Shown: one piece after another, positions 1-8,288 of the stretch
Numbering within the stretch: the first letter of the stretch is position 1
Layout of the letters: each line of letters begins with the position of its first letter
Assembly (NCBI GenBank): GCA_910577325.1
Contig: CAJTMR010000011.1
Span: forward strand, 46,077 to 110,076
Origin: an uncultured Parabacteroides sp.
GTDB lineage: Bacteria; Bacteroidota; Bacteroidia; Bacteroidales; Tannerellaceae
Direction: 5' to 3'
Length of the DNA stretch: 64,000 bases
Notes under the pieces: model-generated
What the model was told of the DNA's origin: nothing
The model's database searches: none
Seen by the model: only the letters and a program-made list of their open reading frames with translations
Program-made: the position numbers and the translations under genes

Positions 1-867
1 TTGTTTGTCATGGCTGAACCAGCAGAACCAGGCATTCCCGATAATACGGTCACGCGGGATAAAACCTAAGTGGCGGGAATCGACCGATTCGTTTACATTA
101 TCGGAAAGTACCCAGAAATAATCTTGTTCGAAGAAGAAAAACGTAGTTTCCTTCCCGTCTAAATATAGTTTCCCGTCGCGAAAAACAGCCTTCTCCCCAG
201 CCTCGGCCAATACCGCTTCCTTACAAGCAATGAGGGTGGCTTCATCCAGACGGTATGCCCGGCCTTTACGGGGAACAACCAGCTTGTATGGGGCAGCCTG
301 ACTCCGGATAAAATGGATGTTCATCTCTTCCGTCAACTCTTCACGCAATTGATACTCTTCGAAGGTGGTCAAAGAAAAAGAAAAACCGAACGTCTCGCTT
401 TTCCAGTTCCGCACCGGTATATTCAGTTTTTGCAAAGCTTTCAGGAAACCGGCAGCGCTCTTCTGAGTGATAAAACAAGTGTTAAGCGAACGAGGAGAAT
501 GAGGAAGTAATTTCCCGTTCACTTCATATCCGTCGCCACTCACCAAGATCGTATCTCCGGGCATACCGATGCAACGGCTCAGAAACAACGGATTACTCAC
601 CGTATCTTTCAGAAGCGGGCTGGTAAACAAGACGACCTTGTTCCGTCCCGGATTCCCTTCAAGCGGCAACTTATTCACCAAAATATAATCACCTTGGTGC
701 AACGCCTCTTCCATCGCACTCGTCGAGATCCGGTAAGACTCGATACAAAAACGGCGGATAGGTACAACAATGAGAAAGGCGACAACAATCGTCACCCCCC
801 AACCCGCATAACGACGACCTTTACGGCCGCCCGCCCCGTTTATGTTATCATGAATCCTCTTCTCCAT
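1..867 (-). CDS. Type I signal peptidase-like protein lacking the catalytic dyad (C-terminus cut by window edge)
   Basis: This is an S26-family protein: a short cytoplasmic N-terminus, one membrane segment (about residues 22-38), then the signal peptidase fold with recognisable motifs. The start is the ATG at 865-867, 10 bp after the stop of the lepB gene upstream, so the two are probably cotranscribed. In active enzymes the nucleophile is the Ser just before Met in the IPSxSM motif. Here the stretch is ISTSAME, with Ala51 at that site. The general-base Lys that precedes RCIGMPGD is Ser97. Both dyad residues therefore appear to be missing, while the structural motifs CIGMPGD and DSRHLGF are kept. 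The family is certain. Loss of peptidase activity is an inference from the alignment; a structural or regulatory partner of the active neighbour is one possible role. The gene runs off the left edge of the window. Confidence 0.88.
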   Translation of the reverse strand, partial: MEKRIHDNINGAGGRKGRRYAGWGVTIVVAFLIVVPIRRFCIESYRISTSAMEEALHQGDYILVNKLPLEGNPGRNKVVLFTSPLLKDTVSNPLFLSRCIGMPGDTILVSGDGYEVNGKLLPHSPRSLNTCFITQKSAAGFLKALQKLNIPVRNWKSETFGFSFSLTTFEEYQLREELTEEMNIHFIRSQAAPYKLVVPRKGRAYRLDEATLIACKEAVLAEAGEKAVFRDGKLYLDGKETTFFFFEQDYFWVLSDNVNESVDSRHLGFIPRDRIIGNAWFCWFSHDKQ

Positions 868-877
868 AGAAATTTGC

Positions 878-2275
878 TTAGTCGGGATGTACCCAACGGA
901 ACATACGGTTCCAACGGATACCGCCGTCGAAAAGGCTGCGGTCCTTGTCCAGTGAGAGCCAGATCATGATCGGCTTACCCACCACATGATCTTCAGGCAC
1001 AAAACCCCAAGAACGGCTATCGGCACTGTTATGGCGGTTGTCACCCATCATCCAGTAATAATCATATTTGAACGTATAGGCTGTTTCCGGATTGCCGTTG
1101 ATATAGACCTTGGCATCCTTTACTTCCAACTTATTATGCTCGTAGTTGACGATACAACGTTTATAAAGAGCGATATTACGTTCCGTCAACGGAATCTCGG
1201 CCCCTTTCTTCGGAATCCATAACGGTCCGTAATTATCACGGCTCCATCCGGTACGGCAATCTACCGGATAATAAGAATCGGCTCCTACAGGATCCGGCTC
1301 AAGGACTACGCGTTTCACAACCGGAAGTTTTTTTGCTATCTCCAACGTCTTTTGAGTCAACGGGAAATGGTAAACCGGATTATACCGGCCGTCGGCGTTC
1401 GGCTGAATATTCAGCATAGACATATATTGGGGATTATAGCTTCCGTCGATGAATACACGATCGGCTTTGCTGACATCCAGCAAGCGGAACTGTTCTTCGC
1501 TCAACATCGAACCGTCCGTCTCGACAAAATAGTTGAGTTGCATTTTTTCAGGATTCTTGGCGGCAACACCGTCGATATAGACCTGGTTGCCACGAATCTC
1601 GATCGTATCGCCCGGCATACCGATACACCGTTTGACATAATTCTCGCGTTTGTCGACAGGACGATAGATCACATCGCCGAAATCGGCTTTATTCAACAAG
1701 ATCGCTTCCCTCCCGTATTGTTCGACCAAATGATAATAATCCGGGTTCTGGACCTTTAGCGCGACCGTATCACCTGCAGGGAAGTTGAACACGACAATAT
1801 CATTCCGCTTCACATTACCGAGACCTTTTACCCGTTTGTAGTCCCACTCCGGCCAATCCAGATAAGACTTGCAATTGAAAAACGGCAACGTGTTTTGTAC
1901 CAGCGGAAAAGCGACCGGCGTATTCGGCACGCGCGGTCCGTAACTGAGCTTGCTGACAAACAAATAGTCGCCCACTAACAAGGATTTCTCCAGAGATGAA
2001 CTGGGAATCTGGTAGTTCTGGAAAATAAAGATATTGATGAAATAGACGGCGACCAAGGCAAACAAGATATCATCCACCCATTCCAATACACTGCGTACCT
2101 GCGGGTTCTTGGTTCGTTTCCAAGCTCCCCAGGGAATATATTGAGTCAAGAAGATATCAGAGATCAGGATATAGCCGAGTGTCAACCATCCATTTTGCAT
2201 CCAAAGGATGAAAAGCCCATAGAGGACAGCGGCTATACTAAATTTTATATATTGCTTTTTAGTGAACTTCTTCAT
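878..2275 (-). CDS. lepB: Signal peptidase I
   Basis: This enzyme cleaves signal peptides from secreted proteins at the periplasmic face of the inner membrane. At 465 residues it is longer than the E. coli enzyme, as is usual in Bacteroidota, with extra loops between the motifs. Hydrophobic segments lie at about residues 12-45 and 65-85. The nucleophile motif IPSSSLEKS puts the catalytic Ser at about residue 94. The general base is Lys215 in YVKRCIGMPGD, and the late motif GDNRHNSADSRSWGFV is intact near the C-terminus. It sits 17 bp downstream of dapB and 10 bp upstream of the inactive-looking paralogue, giving a dapB-lepB-lepB-like operon. The intact dyad marks it as the working enzyme of the pair. 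Confidence 0.95.
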   Translation of the reverse strand: MKKFTKKQYIKFSIAAVLYGLFILWMQNGWLTLGYILISDIFLTQYIPWGAWKRTKNPQVRSVLEWVDDILFALVAVYFINIFIFQNYQIPSSSLEKSLLVGDYLFVSKLSYGPRVPNTPVAFPLVQNTLPFFNCKSYLDWPEWDYKRVKGLGNVKRNDIVVFNFPAGDTVALKVQNPDYYHLVEQYGREAILLNKADFGDVIYRPVDKRENYVKRCIGMPGDTIEIRGNQVYIDGVAAKNPEKMQLNYFVETDGSMLSEEQFRLLDVSKADRVFIDGSYNPQYMSMLNIQPNADGRYNPVYHFPLTQKTLEIAKKLPVVKRVVLEPDPVGADSYYPVDCRTGWSRDNYGPLWIPKKGAEIPLTERNIALYKRCIVNYEHNKLEVKDAKVYINGNPETAYTFKYDYYWMMGDNRHNSADSRSWGFVPEDHVVGKPIMIWLSLDKDRSLFDGGIRWNRMFRWVHPD

Positions 2276-2292
2276 ATTTTTATATCGTCATT

Positions 2293-3009
2293 TTAGAATT
2301 TCAGCATATCGTCCATTCCGAGAAAACCTCTCTTTCCGGCAGTAAATTCGGCGGCAATAACAGCACCCAAGGCAAATCCGGCACGGCTCTTCGCATCGTG
2401 CTTGATGCTGATCGTGTCAACATCCGACTCGTATGTGATTTCGTGGATGCCCGGAACTTCACCTTCGCGAATGGCATGGATAGGGATATCGGTTGTTTTC
2501 TCAACCGTTTCCAAAGTCCAGCGGTCTTTGCGATCCACGTTTTCAATGATTCCTTCCGCCAGTGTGATAGCGGTTCCGCTGGGAGCATCCAATTTATGGA
2601 TATGATGGGTTTCCATCATTCTGATATCGTAGGCTGTGAAGTTATTCATAATCTTTGCCAAGTATTTGTTGAGGGCGAAGAATATGTTCACACCGATACT
2701 GAAATTGGATGCGTAAAAGAAAGTTTTGCCCTCTTTTTCACATATCTCCTTGACCTGTCCGATCTTGTCAAGCCAACCTGTCGTACCGGAAACAACCGGA
2801 ACGCCTGCTGCAAAACATTGCATATAATTGTTGAATGCCGTTGCCGGAGTCGTGAACTCGATCGCGACGTCAGCACTTTTAAAATTGTCGGAATGTATTT
2901 CTTCAGGGTTATTGATATCTACGACAGACACAATCTGGTGTCCTCTGCCAAGTGCTATCTGCTCGATAGTTTTTCCCATCTTTCCGTAACCGATAAGTGC
3001 AATCTTCAT
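2293..3009 (-). CDS. dapB: 4-hydroxy-tetrahydrodipicolinate reductase
   Basis: DapB carries out the NAD(P)H-dependent reduction step of the diaminopimelate/lysine pathway in the cytoplasm. The N-terminus has the dinucleotide-binding motif GYGKMGKTI, followed by the family stretches EFTTP, SGTTGW and ASNFSIGVN. The later HHxxKxDAPSGTA signature, seen here as HHIHKLDAPSGTA, carries the proposed catalytic histidines and lysine. At 238 residues it is shorter than the E. coli protein (about 270), which is normal for Bacteroidota. It is the first gene of the dapB-lepB operon, and a TATATTTG -7 box lies about 32 bp upstream of its ATG. Confidence 0.96.
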   Translation of the reverse strand: MKIALIGYGKMGKTIEQIALGRGHQIVSVVDINNPEEIHSDNFKSADVAIEFTTPATAFNNYMQCFAAGVPVVSGTTGWLDKIGQVKEICEKEGKTFFYASNFSIGVNIFFALNKYLAKIMNNFTAYDIRMMETHHIHKLDAPSGTAITLAEGIIENVDRKDRWTLETVEKTTDIPIHAIREGEVPGIHEITYESDVDTISIKHDAKSRAGFALGAVIAAEFTAGKRGFLGMDDMLKF

Positions 3010-3040
3010 ACTTATAATATTTTCAATTCATAACGTGCTG

Positions 3041-3048
3041 CAAATATA
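3041..3048 (-). promoter_or_regulatory. -7 promoter box of the dapB operon
   Basis: On the minus strand the bases read TATATTTG, matching the Bacteroidota primary-sigma -7 consensus TAnnTTTG, about 32 bp before the dapB start. I could not pick a convincing -33 TTTG partner. Confidence 0.55.
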
Positions 3049-3060
3049 AAGAATAATGCT

Positions 3061-3068
3061 TAGATTTG
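3061..3068 (+). promoter_or_regulatory. -7 promoter box of the DUF2851 gene
   Basis: TAGATTTG matches TAnnTTTG and lies 28 bp before the ATG at 3096. With the minus-strand box at 3041-3048 it makes a compact divergent promoter pair in an 86-bp gap. Confidence 0.5.
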
Positions 3069-3095
3069 GGACATAAATCTTAACTCTGAAAAAAG

Positions 3096-4379
3096 ATGGA
3101 ACGTTTATTACATTATGTTTGGAAATACAAACTTTACACAACCACCCCACTGACAACCACAGACGGACGTCCCGTTCAGATAATCGATCCCGGAATACAA
3201 AATACGGATGCAGGTCCCGATTTCTTCAATGCGAAAGTAAAAATAGGCGGAACACTATGGGCAGGAAGTGTCGAAATTCATGACAAATCTTCCGACTGGC
3301 TGCTTCATCATCATGAGACGGACAAAGCGTATGACGGTGTAATCCTTCATATTACAGGCATTGACGACTTCCAGCCGGTCCGCACGAACGGAGAACCGAT
3401 CCCGCAAATACTCTTGGCCGTTCCGGAGAATGTGCTCCGTAGTATAGACTGGTTGCTTTACCGGGAAAAGGTCCTTCCTTGCCTCGGTCATATAGCCGGG
3501 ATCGACCCTTTACATATAGCTTGCTGGATAGAGGCTTTGCTGAGTGAACGGCTGGAACGGAAAACACATGATATTTTCCTCCTTTTGGATACATATCAAA
3601 CAGACTGGAACGAAGTCTTTTATATTACTTTAACCCGCAACTTCGGTTTTGGCGTGAATAATGATGCTTTTGAAAGGCTGGCGAAAAGCCTGCCGTTCCG
3701 TTGCATCCAAAAGCAGCGGAGCAGCCATTCTCAAATAGAAGCGATGCTTTTCGGGCAGGCGGGAATGTTGGCGGAAGAGCATAACGATCATTATTACCGC
3801 CTGTTACAACGGGAATACAAATTTCTCCGACATAAATTCGGTCTTTTGCCCATGGAAAATTTCGTCTTTAAGAACCTACGTACACGACCTGTCAACCTCC
3901 CGTACCTGAAAGTGGCGCAGTTAGCTGCCCTTTGGGTACAGCACGACACCCTGTTCTCCGCTATCCTTGAAGCCGGCAGCACCGGAGAGATCAAAAAGTA
4001 TTTCAGGATTCCTCCGTCCGCCTATTGGGAAACACATTATCATTTCCGATACGCTTCTCCCCGGAAGGAAAAGACCATAGGAGAAAATGCCTTGAACATC
4101 CTGCTGATAAACACAGTCGTCCCGATGCTCTTCGCCTACGGACTACACAACAAGCGACCCGAATATTGCGAACGCGCCATCCGCCTTTTAGAAAGTATTC
4201 CCCCGGAAAAGAACACCATCGTCTCCACCTTCTGCAACGCCGGTATCACCGTCCGCCATGCCGGTGACAGCCAGGCTTTGATCCAATTAAAACGAGAATA
4301 TTGCGAAAAGAAGAAATGTCTGTATTGCAGGATCGGGTTCAGGATGTTGAAAACGACAATTGGACAAAAGACCATTTAA
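3096..4379 (+). CDS. DUF2851 family protein
   Basis: The N-terminal half (residues about 1-120) carries the DUF2851 pattern: an opening ERLLHYVWKYKLY segment, then DPGIQNTDAGPDFFNAKV and GSVEIHDKSSDW, and several spaced histidines followed by a VILHI strand. The family is widespread in Bacteroidota and has no established biochemical function that I know of. The protein has no signal peptide, so it is probably cytoplasmic. A CxxC-type cluster (KKKCLYCRIGF) near the C-terminus could bind a metal; this is an inference. The 427-residue length fits the family. The gene is divergent from dapB and is followed 98 bp later by another plus-strand unit with its own promoter. Confidence 0.9.
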   Translation: MERLLHYVWKYKLYTTTPLTTTDGRPVQIIDPGIQNTDAGPDFFNAKVKIGGTLWAGSVEIHDKSSDWLLHHHETDKAYDGVILHITGIDDFQPVRTNGEPIPQILLAVPENVLRSIDWLLYREKVLPCLGHIAGIDPLHIACWIEALLSERLERKTHDIFLLLDTYQTDWNEVFYITLTRNFGFGVNNDAFERLAKSLPFRCIQKQRSSHSQIEAMLFGQAGMLAEEHNDHYYRLLQREYKFLRHKFGLLPMENFVFKNLRTRPVNLPYLKVAQLAALWVQHDTLFSAILEAGSTGEIKKYFRIPPSAYWETHYHFRYASPRKEKTIGENALNILLINTVVPMLFAYGLHNKRPEYCERAIRLLESIPPEKNTIVSTFCNAGITVRHAGDSQALIQLKREYCEKKKCLYCRIGFRMLKTTIGQKTI

Positions 4380-4434
4380 ATGCAAAGATTGATTAATGGC
4401 AGGATACCCTACTAATTTTCATCGGATTTTTCCC

Positions 4435-4442
4435 TATTTTTG
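4435..4442 (+). promoter_or_regulatory. -7 promoter box of the Ig-like lipoprotein / DUF3108 unit
   Basis: TATTTTTG fits the TAnnTTTG consensus, 35 bp upstream of the ATG at 4478. A T-rich stretch lies about 20 bp further upstream in place of a clear -33 element. Confidence 0.5.
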
Positions 4443-4477
4443 CACGTGTTTGTCAAATGTATTCGAAATAGACATAA

Positions 4478-6391
4478 ATGGATCATACATATATACGAAA
4501 TTCATTCCGCCTCTTGTATGGAGTGCTGTTGTTGACTGTCATTTATTCATGTGCCAATATCGGAAGCCCGAACGGAGGGCCATACGACGAGACGCCTCCC
4601 AAGTTCGTAAGCAGTACGCCGCTCCCGAACCAGGTTAACTATACAGGCAAAAAAATCGAAATCCTGTTCGACGAATTAATCCAGATCGAGAAACCTTCTG
4701 AGAATGTGATTATCACACCGCCCCAACTGGAGCTGCCGATCATCCGTGCAACCGGAAAGAAAGCCGTTGTCGAACTTAAAGACAGCCTGAAGTCCAACAC
4801 GACCTATACGATCGACTTCACCAATTCCATCTCCGACAATAATGAGAAAAACGTGTTCGAAAACTTCTCTTTCGCTTTCTCTACCGGAGAAATAATCGAC
4901 ACGCTTGAAGTATCGGGGATTTTGCTGAACGCCGAGAACCTGGAACCGATGCCCGGCATCACGATCGGCTTGCACGACAACCTGGAAGATTCCGCATTCG
5001 TAAAGCTCCCGTTCACCCGCACTTCCCGGACGAACGACAAAGGGCAGTTCACAATCCGCAATATCGCTCCCGGGACCTATCATATTTTCGCACTCAACGA
5101 TGTGAACCGCGATTATAAGTTCGACCAGCCGGGCGAGGATATCGCATTTTTGGATTCCGTCATCGTCCCTTCCTGCGAACTGACGACCCGGCAGGATACA
5201 ACCTGGAAAGACAGCCTGACGATCGACACGATCCGGACGCTCGGTTATACCCGCTTCTTCCCGGACAACATCGAGCTGCGCTTGTTCAAGGAAAAGTTCG
5301 AACGCCAGTATATGGTAAAGTCCGAACGCCCGGACGAAAAATACTTTACATTACATTTCAACACGAAACTCGACACCGTCCCTTTACCTGTCCCCAGCAA
5401 TTTTATCCCGAAAGACAGCTCTTGGTATTTTGTACAGCAGACGGAAGGCGGTGCGGCCGTTAATTACTGGCTTGCCGATTCAACCGTCTGGAAGCAGGAC
5501 ACCCTACAGGTGCGAATCTCCTATCCGAAGAGCGACTCCTTGAACATCCTGCGTCCGCAGACCGACACGGTCCGGTTGGTATTACGTCGCCGTCCGGCAG
5601 AAAAAAAGAAAAAAAAGAAGGACGAATCCGACCCGATCGTATTCTTAGGCATGCAAATAGATGCTCCCAACTCGATGGACCTGTTCGATACGATATCCGT
5701 GACTTTCAACGAACCGGTATTGGATATCAACAAAGATATGTTCTTCCTCCACCAAAAAAACGATACCGTTTGGAACACGGTTGATTTCGATTTCTTCCCC
5801 GATTCGACCAACAGCTTGAACTACTTTATCAAACGCTCGTGGAAATATGCAGAAGAATACCGTATCGAGGTGGACTCCGCCGTTATCCACAGCCTTTACG
5901 GGAAATGGAACGACCTCTTTACCGGCGAGTTCAAGATCAAGAAAAAAGATGAATACGGCCATCTCTATCTCAATATCAACGGTGTGGATACGACCGCTTT
6001 CGTGGAATTGCTAAACTCCGGAGACGCCCCTGTCCGCAAAGCGAAAGTAAAAGAAGGCGGAGTGCTCTTCATGGACTTGAAGCCCGATAAGTATTATGCC
6101 CGTATCGTGATCGACACGAACGGAAACGGAATGTGGGATACCGGCAACTATACCGAAAAACGGCAGCCCGAAGAAGTTTATTATTCTCCCAAGGTGTACA
6201 AAATCATGCAGAACTGGCAGGTCGAAGAGACTTGGAATGTCAACTCCACCCCGCTGGCCAAGCAGAAGCCTCTTGAGATAACGAAGAATAAACCGAAGGA
6301 AATAACCAAGAAGAAAAGGAATTACAAAGATGAAAGCCAACAATCATCATCCAGAAATAACGGCAGCAACAATATGGGCTTGCCGTTCTAA
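4478..6391 (+). CDS. Ig-like domain (Big_5) lipoprotein
   Basis: The N-terminus has a hydrophobic segment ending at a lipobox-like Cys in VIYSCANIG, so this is a likely lipoprotein. Residues about 45-135 form a Big_5/SbsA-type Ig-like domain (PPKFVSSTPLPNQ, then IEILFDELIQ and TYTIDFTNSISDNNE). A second beta-rich repeat of this kind begins near residue 395 (DTISVTFNEPVLDIN). Between them sits a carboxypeptidase-regulatory-like strand set with a DVNRDYKFDQPGED segment that may bind calcium. The C-terminus is Lys/Gln/Ser/Asn-rich. The last 62 bp overlap the start of the DUF3108 gene, so the two are probably coupled. An envelope role is likely, but no function is established. Confidence 0.85.
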   Translation: MDHTYIRNSFRLLYGVLLLTVIYSCANIGSPNGGPYDETPPKFVSSTPLPNQVNYTGKKIEILFDELIQIEKPSENVIITPPQLELPIIRATGKKAVVELKDSLKSNTTYTIDFTNSISDNNEKNVFENFSFAFSTGEIIDTLEVSGILLNAENLEPMPGITIGLHDNLEDSAFVKLPFTRTSRTNDKGQFTIRNIAPGTYHIFALNDVNRDYKFDQPGEDIAFLDSVIVPSCELTTRQDTTWKDSLTIDTIRTLGYTRFFPDNIELRLFKEKFERQYMVKSERPDEKYFTLHFNTKLDTVPLPVPSNFIPKDSSWYFVQQTEGGAAVNYWLADSTVWKQDTLQVRISYPKSDSLNILRPQTDTVRLVLRRRPAEKKKKKKDESDPIVFLGMQIDAPNSMDLFDTISVTFNEPVLDINKDMFFLHQKNDTVWNTVDFDFFPDSTNSLNYFIKRSWKYAEEYRIEVDSAVIHSLYGKWNDLFTGEFKIKKKDEYGHLYLNINGVDTTAFVELLNSGDAPVRKAKVKEGGVLFMDLKPDKYYARIVIDTNGNGMWDTGNYTEKRQPEEVYYSPKVYKIMQNWQVEETWNVNSTPLAKQKPLEITKNKPKEITKKKRNYKDESQQSSSRNNGSNNMGLPF

Positions 6392-7220
6392 CGCCATTCG
6401 CTTGTGGTTGGTGCTATTGTTCCTGCTGCCGGTGATATATGCACAAGCACAGGAAATCCCAGTCCGCCGGCAGTTCACCCCCGGAGAAAGCGTGCAATAC
6501 GAATTATACTTCAAATGGGGACTTCTGATGTCTCGTGCCGGCCATGCCTCCCTTTCTATCCGGGAGGCGGAATACGAAGGTTCGCCCGCCTTCCATTACC
6601 GTCTCCTCTTCCGTACCTCCGGTATCATCGAGAAGGTCTACAAGATGCGGGACACGATCGACTGCCATTTCACCCCTGACATGTTGCTGCTCCAAAGCGA
6701 AAAGCGAGTAAACGAAAACAACTACTACCAGACCGACGACCTCCGTTTCTCATACAACGGCGGAAAAACGAACGCCCGTTCACTCCGCTACACGCCGACC
6801 CGCACGAAGATCGACACAACACTCGTGGCCGAAGAAGGTACACGTATGTTCGACATGCTCGGAGCGACACTCTACTTGCGTTCCTTGAATTGGGAGAAGA
6901 TGAAAGCCGGCGACTCTTTCCCCTTCGAGGTAGCGATCGGCCGCGACCGCGTCAAAACCAGTTTCCGCTATGCCGGCCAGCAAATCGTTAAACGGGGAGA
7001 GACGCTGAAATACAGAACCCGCCATTTCTACATCGACATCTATGACGACGCTTTCACCCAAAGTAAAGCGGCAGCTGAAATCTGGATAGGTGACGACGAG
7101 AACCATATCCCCATCAAGATTCGCGCCAAGTTGAAGATCGGTGCGGCCGAAGTCTATTACAAAGACTCCGAAGGCTTACGCTATCCGCTCACTTCGCGGG
7201 TTGAGATCAAAAAACGCTAA
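6330..7220 (+). CDS. DUF3108 domain-containing protein
   Basis: After a hydrophilic lead of about 22 residues comes a hydrophobic export signal ending AQAQE, then the DUF3108 fold: YELYFKWGLLMSRAGHA, a TSGIIEKVYKMRDTIDCHF segment and a C-terminal run of beta strands (AEIWIGDDENHIPIKIRAKLKIG). DUF3108 proteins are exported beta-rich proteins of unknown function. I keep the ATG at 6330, inside the upstream gene, because no later in-frame ATG precedes the signal segment. A non-ATG start nearer the hydrophobic part is possible. The gene ends only 3 bp from the stop of the convergent histidine kinase gene. Confidence 0.85.
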   Translation: MKANNHHPEITAATIWACRSNAIRLWLVLLFLLPVIYAQAQEIPVRRQFTPGESVQYELYFKWGLLMSRAGHASLSIREAEYEGSPAFHYRLLFRTSGIIEKVYKMRDTIDCHFTPDMLLLQSEKRVNENNYYQTDDLRFSYNGGKTNARSLRYTPTRTKIDTTLVAEEGTRMFDMLGATLYLRSLNWEKMKAGDSFPFEVAIGRDRVKTSFRYAGQQIVKRGETLKYRTRHFYIDIYDDAFTQSKAAAEIWIGDDENHIPIKIRAKLKIGAAEVYYKDSEGLRYPLTSRVEIKKR

Positions 7221-7223
7221 TGT

Positions 7224-8276
7224 CTAACATTTTACAGGCAATGAGATTGTAAAGCAAGTTTCCCGGTAAGGCTGCGAAACAACCGACAGCTCGCCGCCGT
7301 GCATCCGTATGATCTGGCGGGAAAGACTTAACCCGATGCCGCTTCCCGTAGCCTTGGTGGTAAAGAAAGGAACAAAAATATCTTCCATCAGATCAGACGG
7401 AACGCCGGGACCGTTATCCGCTACCCGGATAAGCAACCGGTTCTTCTCCGCACCGACTTCCACGCGGATCTTTCCGTCCCTCCGTCCTTCGAGTGCCTGC
7501 ATGGCATTCTTCAACAGGTTGATCAAAACCTGCGACAACAGTTTTTCGTCTGCACAAACCATTATTTCCGGCTGAAACAATATGAGGGAAAAATCAATGT
7601 GCAGGCGTTGCATATCCGGCAAATGCAAGGTTTGCAGGTTCTGCAACAGGCATGTGAGTGTAAATATCTTAGGCTCCGGCTGCTTCAAGTAAGCGAACTG
7701 CCGGTATGATTCGGTAAAATGCATCAGGGTTTGCCCCTGGCTCTTGATGGTATCCAGCCCCCGTATCGTTTTGCGGATGGTGGCAGCGGTGATCTCCTCA
7801 CAGTTTTTCGGCGTGTCTTTCGTCCGGAAATAGGAAAGAAGCGTACCGGAGAGGGAGATGACCGGCGCGATAGAGTTCATGATTTCGTGCGTCAGGACAC
7901 GCATCAACTTATCCCATGATTCATATTCCTTACGATGCAGTTCGCGGTCGAACGCCTTCCGTTTATTCTCGGTCATCAACGTATGTATGCGGTTAAAGGC
8001 GGCATGCAGGCGACGCTGTTCCCGGCTACCGATGTTTTCAGGGAAATAGAACATGGATTCATCGTCCTCGATGGCATCCAGGAAAAGTTGTATCCTCCGG
8101 TTCGAAGCGTTAAGATAATAAACAAGGAGACTGATCAGCCATGCTGCGACAAAGAGAGCCGCAAAACCCAATATGACCGCCCGTCCCGTAACGATACCGG
8201 CCACCCCCAATCCCGCCACCGATACGATGACGAGCACTTGCAAAAGAATGCGTACGTATAAGCGGACACTGAACAT
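7224..8276 (-). CDS. Sensor histidine kinase of an NtrC-type two-component system
   Basis: This inner-membrane kinase has two N-terminal transmembrane segments (about residues 9-30 and 33-54) with almost no periplasmic loop, so it probably senses a cytoplasmic or membrane cue. The phosphoacceptor H-box reads RVLTHEIMNSIAPV, with His130. The ATP-binding domain has the N box NLLKNAMQAL, the DNGPGVP box and the GSGIGLSLSRQI box. It lies 12 bp downstream of the sigma-54 activator gene, which is its natural phosphotransfer partner. I see no separate PAS or HAMP domain of standard length. Confidence 0.93.
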   Translation of the reverse strand: MFSVRLYVRILLQVLVIVSVAGLGVAGIVTGRAVILGFAALFVAAWLISLLVYYLNASNRRIQLFLDAIEDDESMFYFPENIGSREQRRLHAAFNRIHTLMTENKRKAFDRELHRKEYESWDKLMRVLTHEIMNSIAPVISLSGTLLSYFRTKDTPKNCEEITAATIRKTIRGLDTIKSQGQTLMHFTESYRQFAYLKQPEPKIFTLTCLLQNLQTLHLPDMQRLHIDFSLILFQPEIMVCADEKLLSQVLINLLKNAMQALEGRRDGKIRVEVGAEKNRLLIRVADNGPGVPSDLMEDIFVPFFTTKATGSGIGLSLSRQIIRMHGGELSVVSQPYRETCFTISLPVKC

Positions 8277-8288
8277 ACCGACGGGAGA

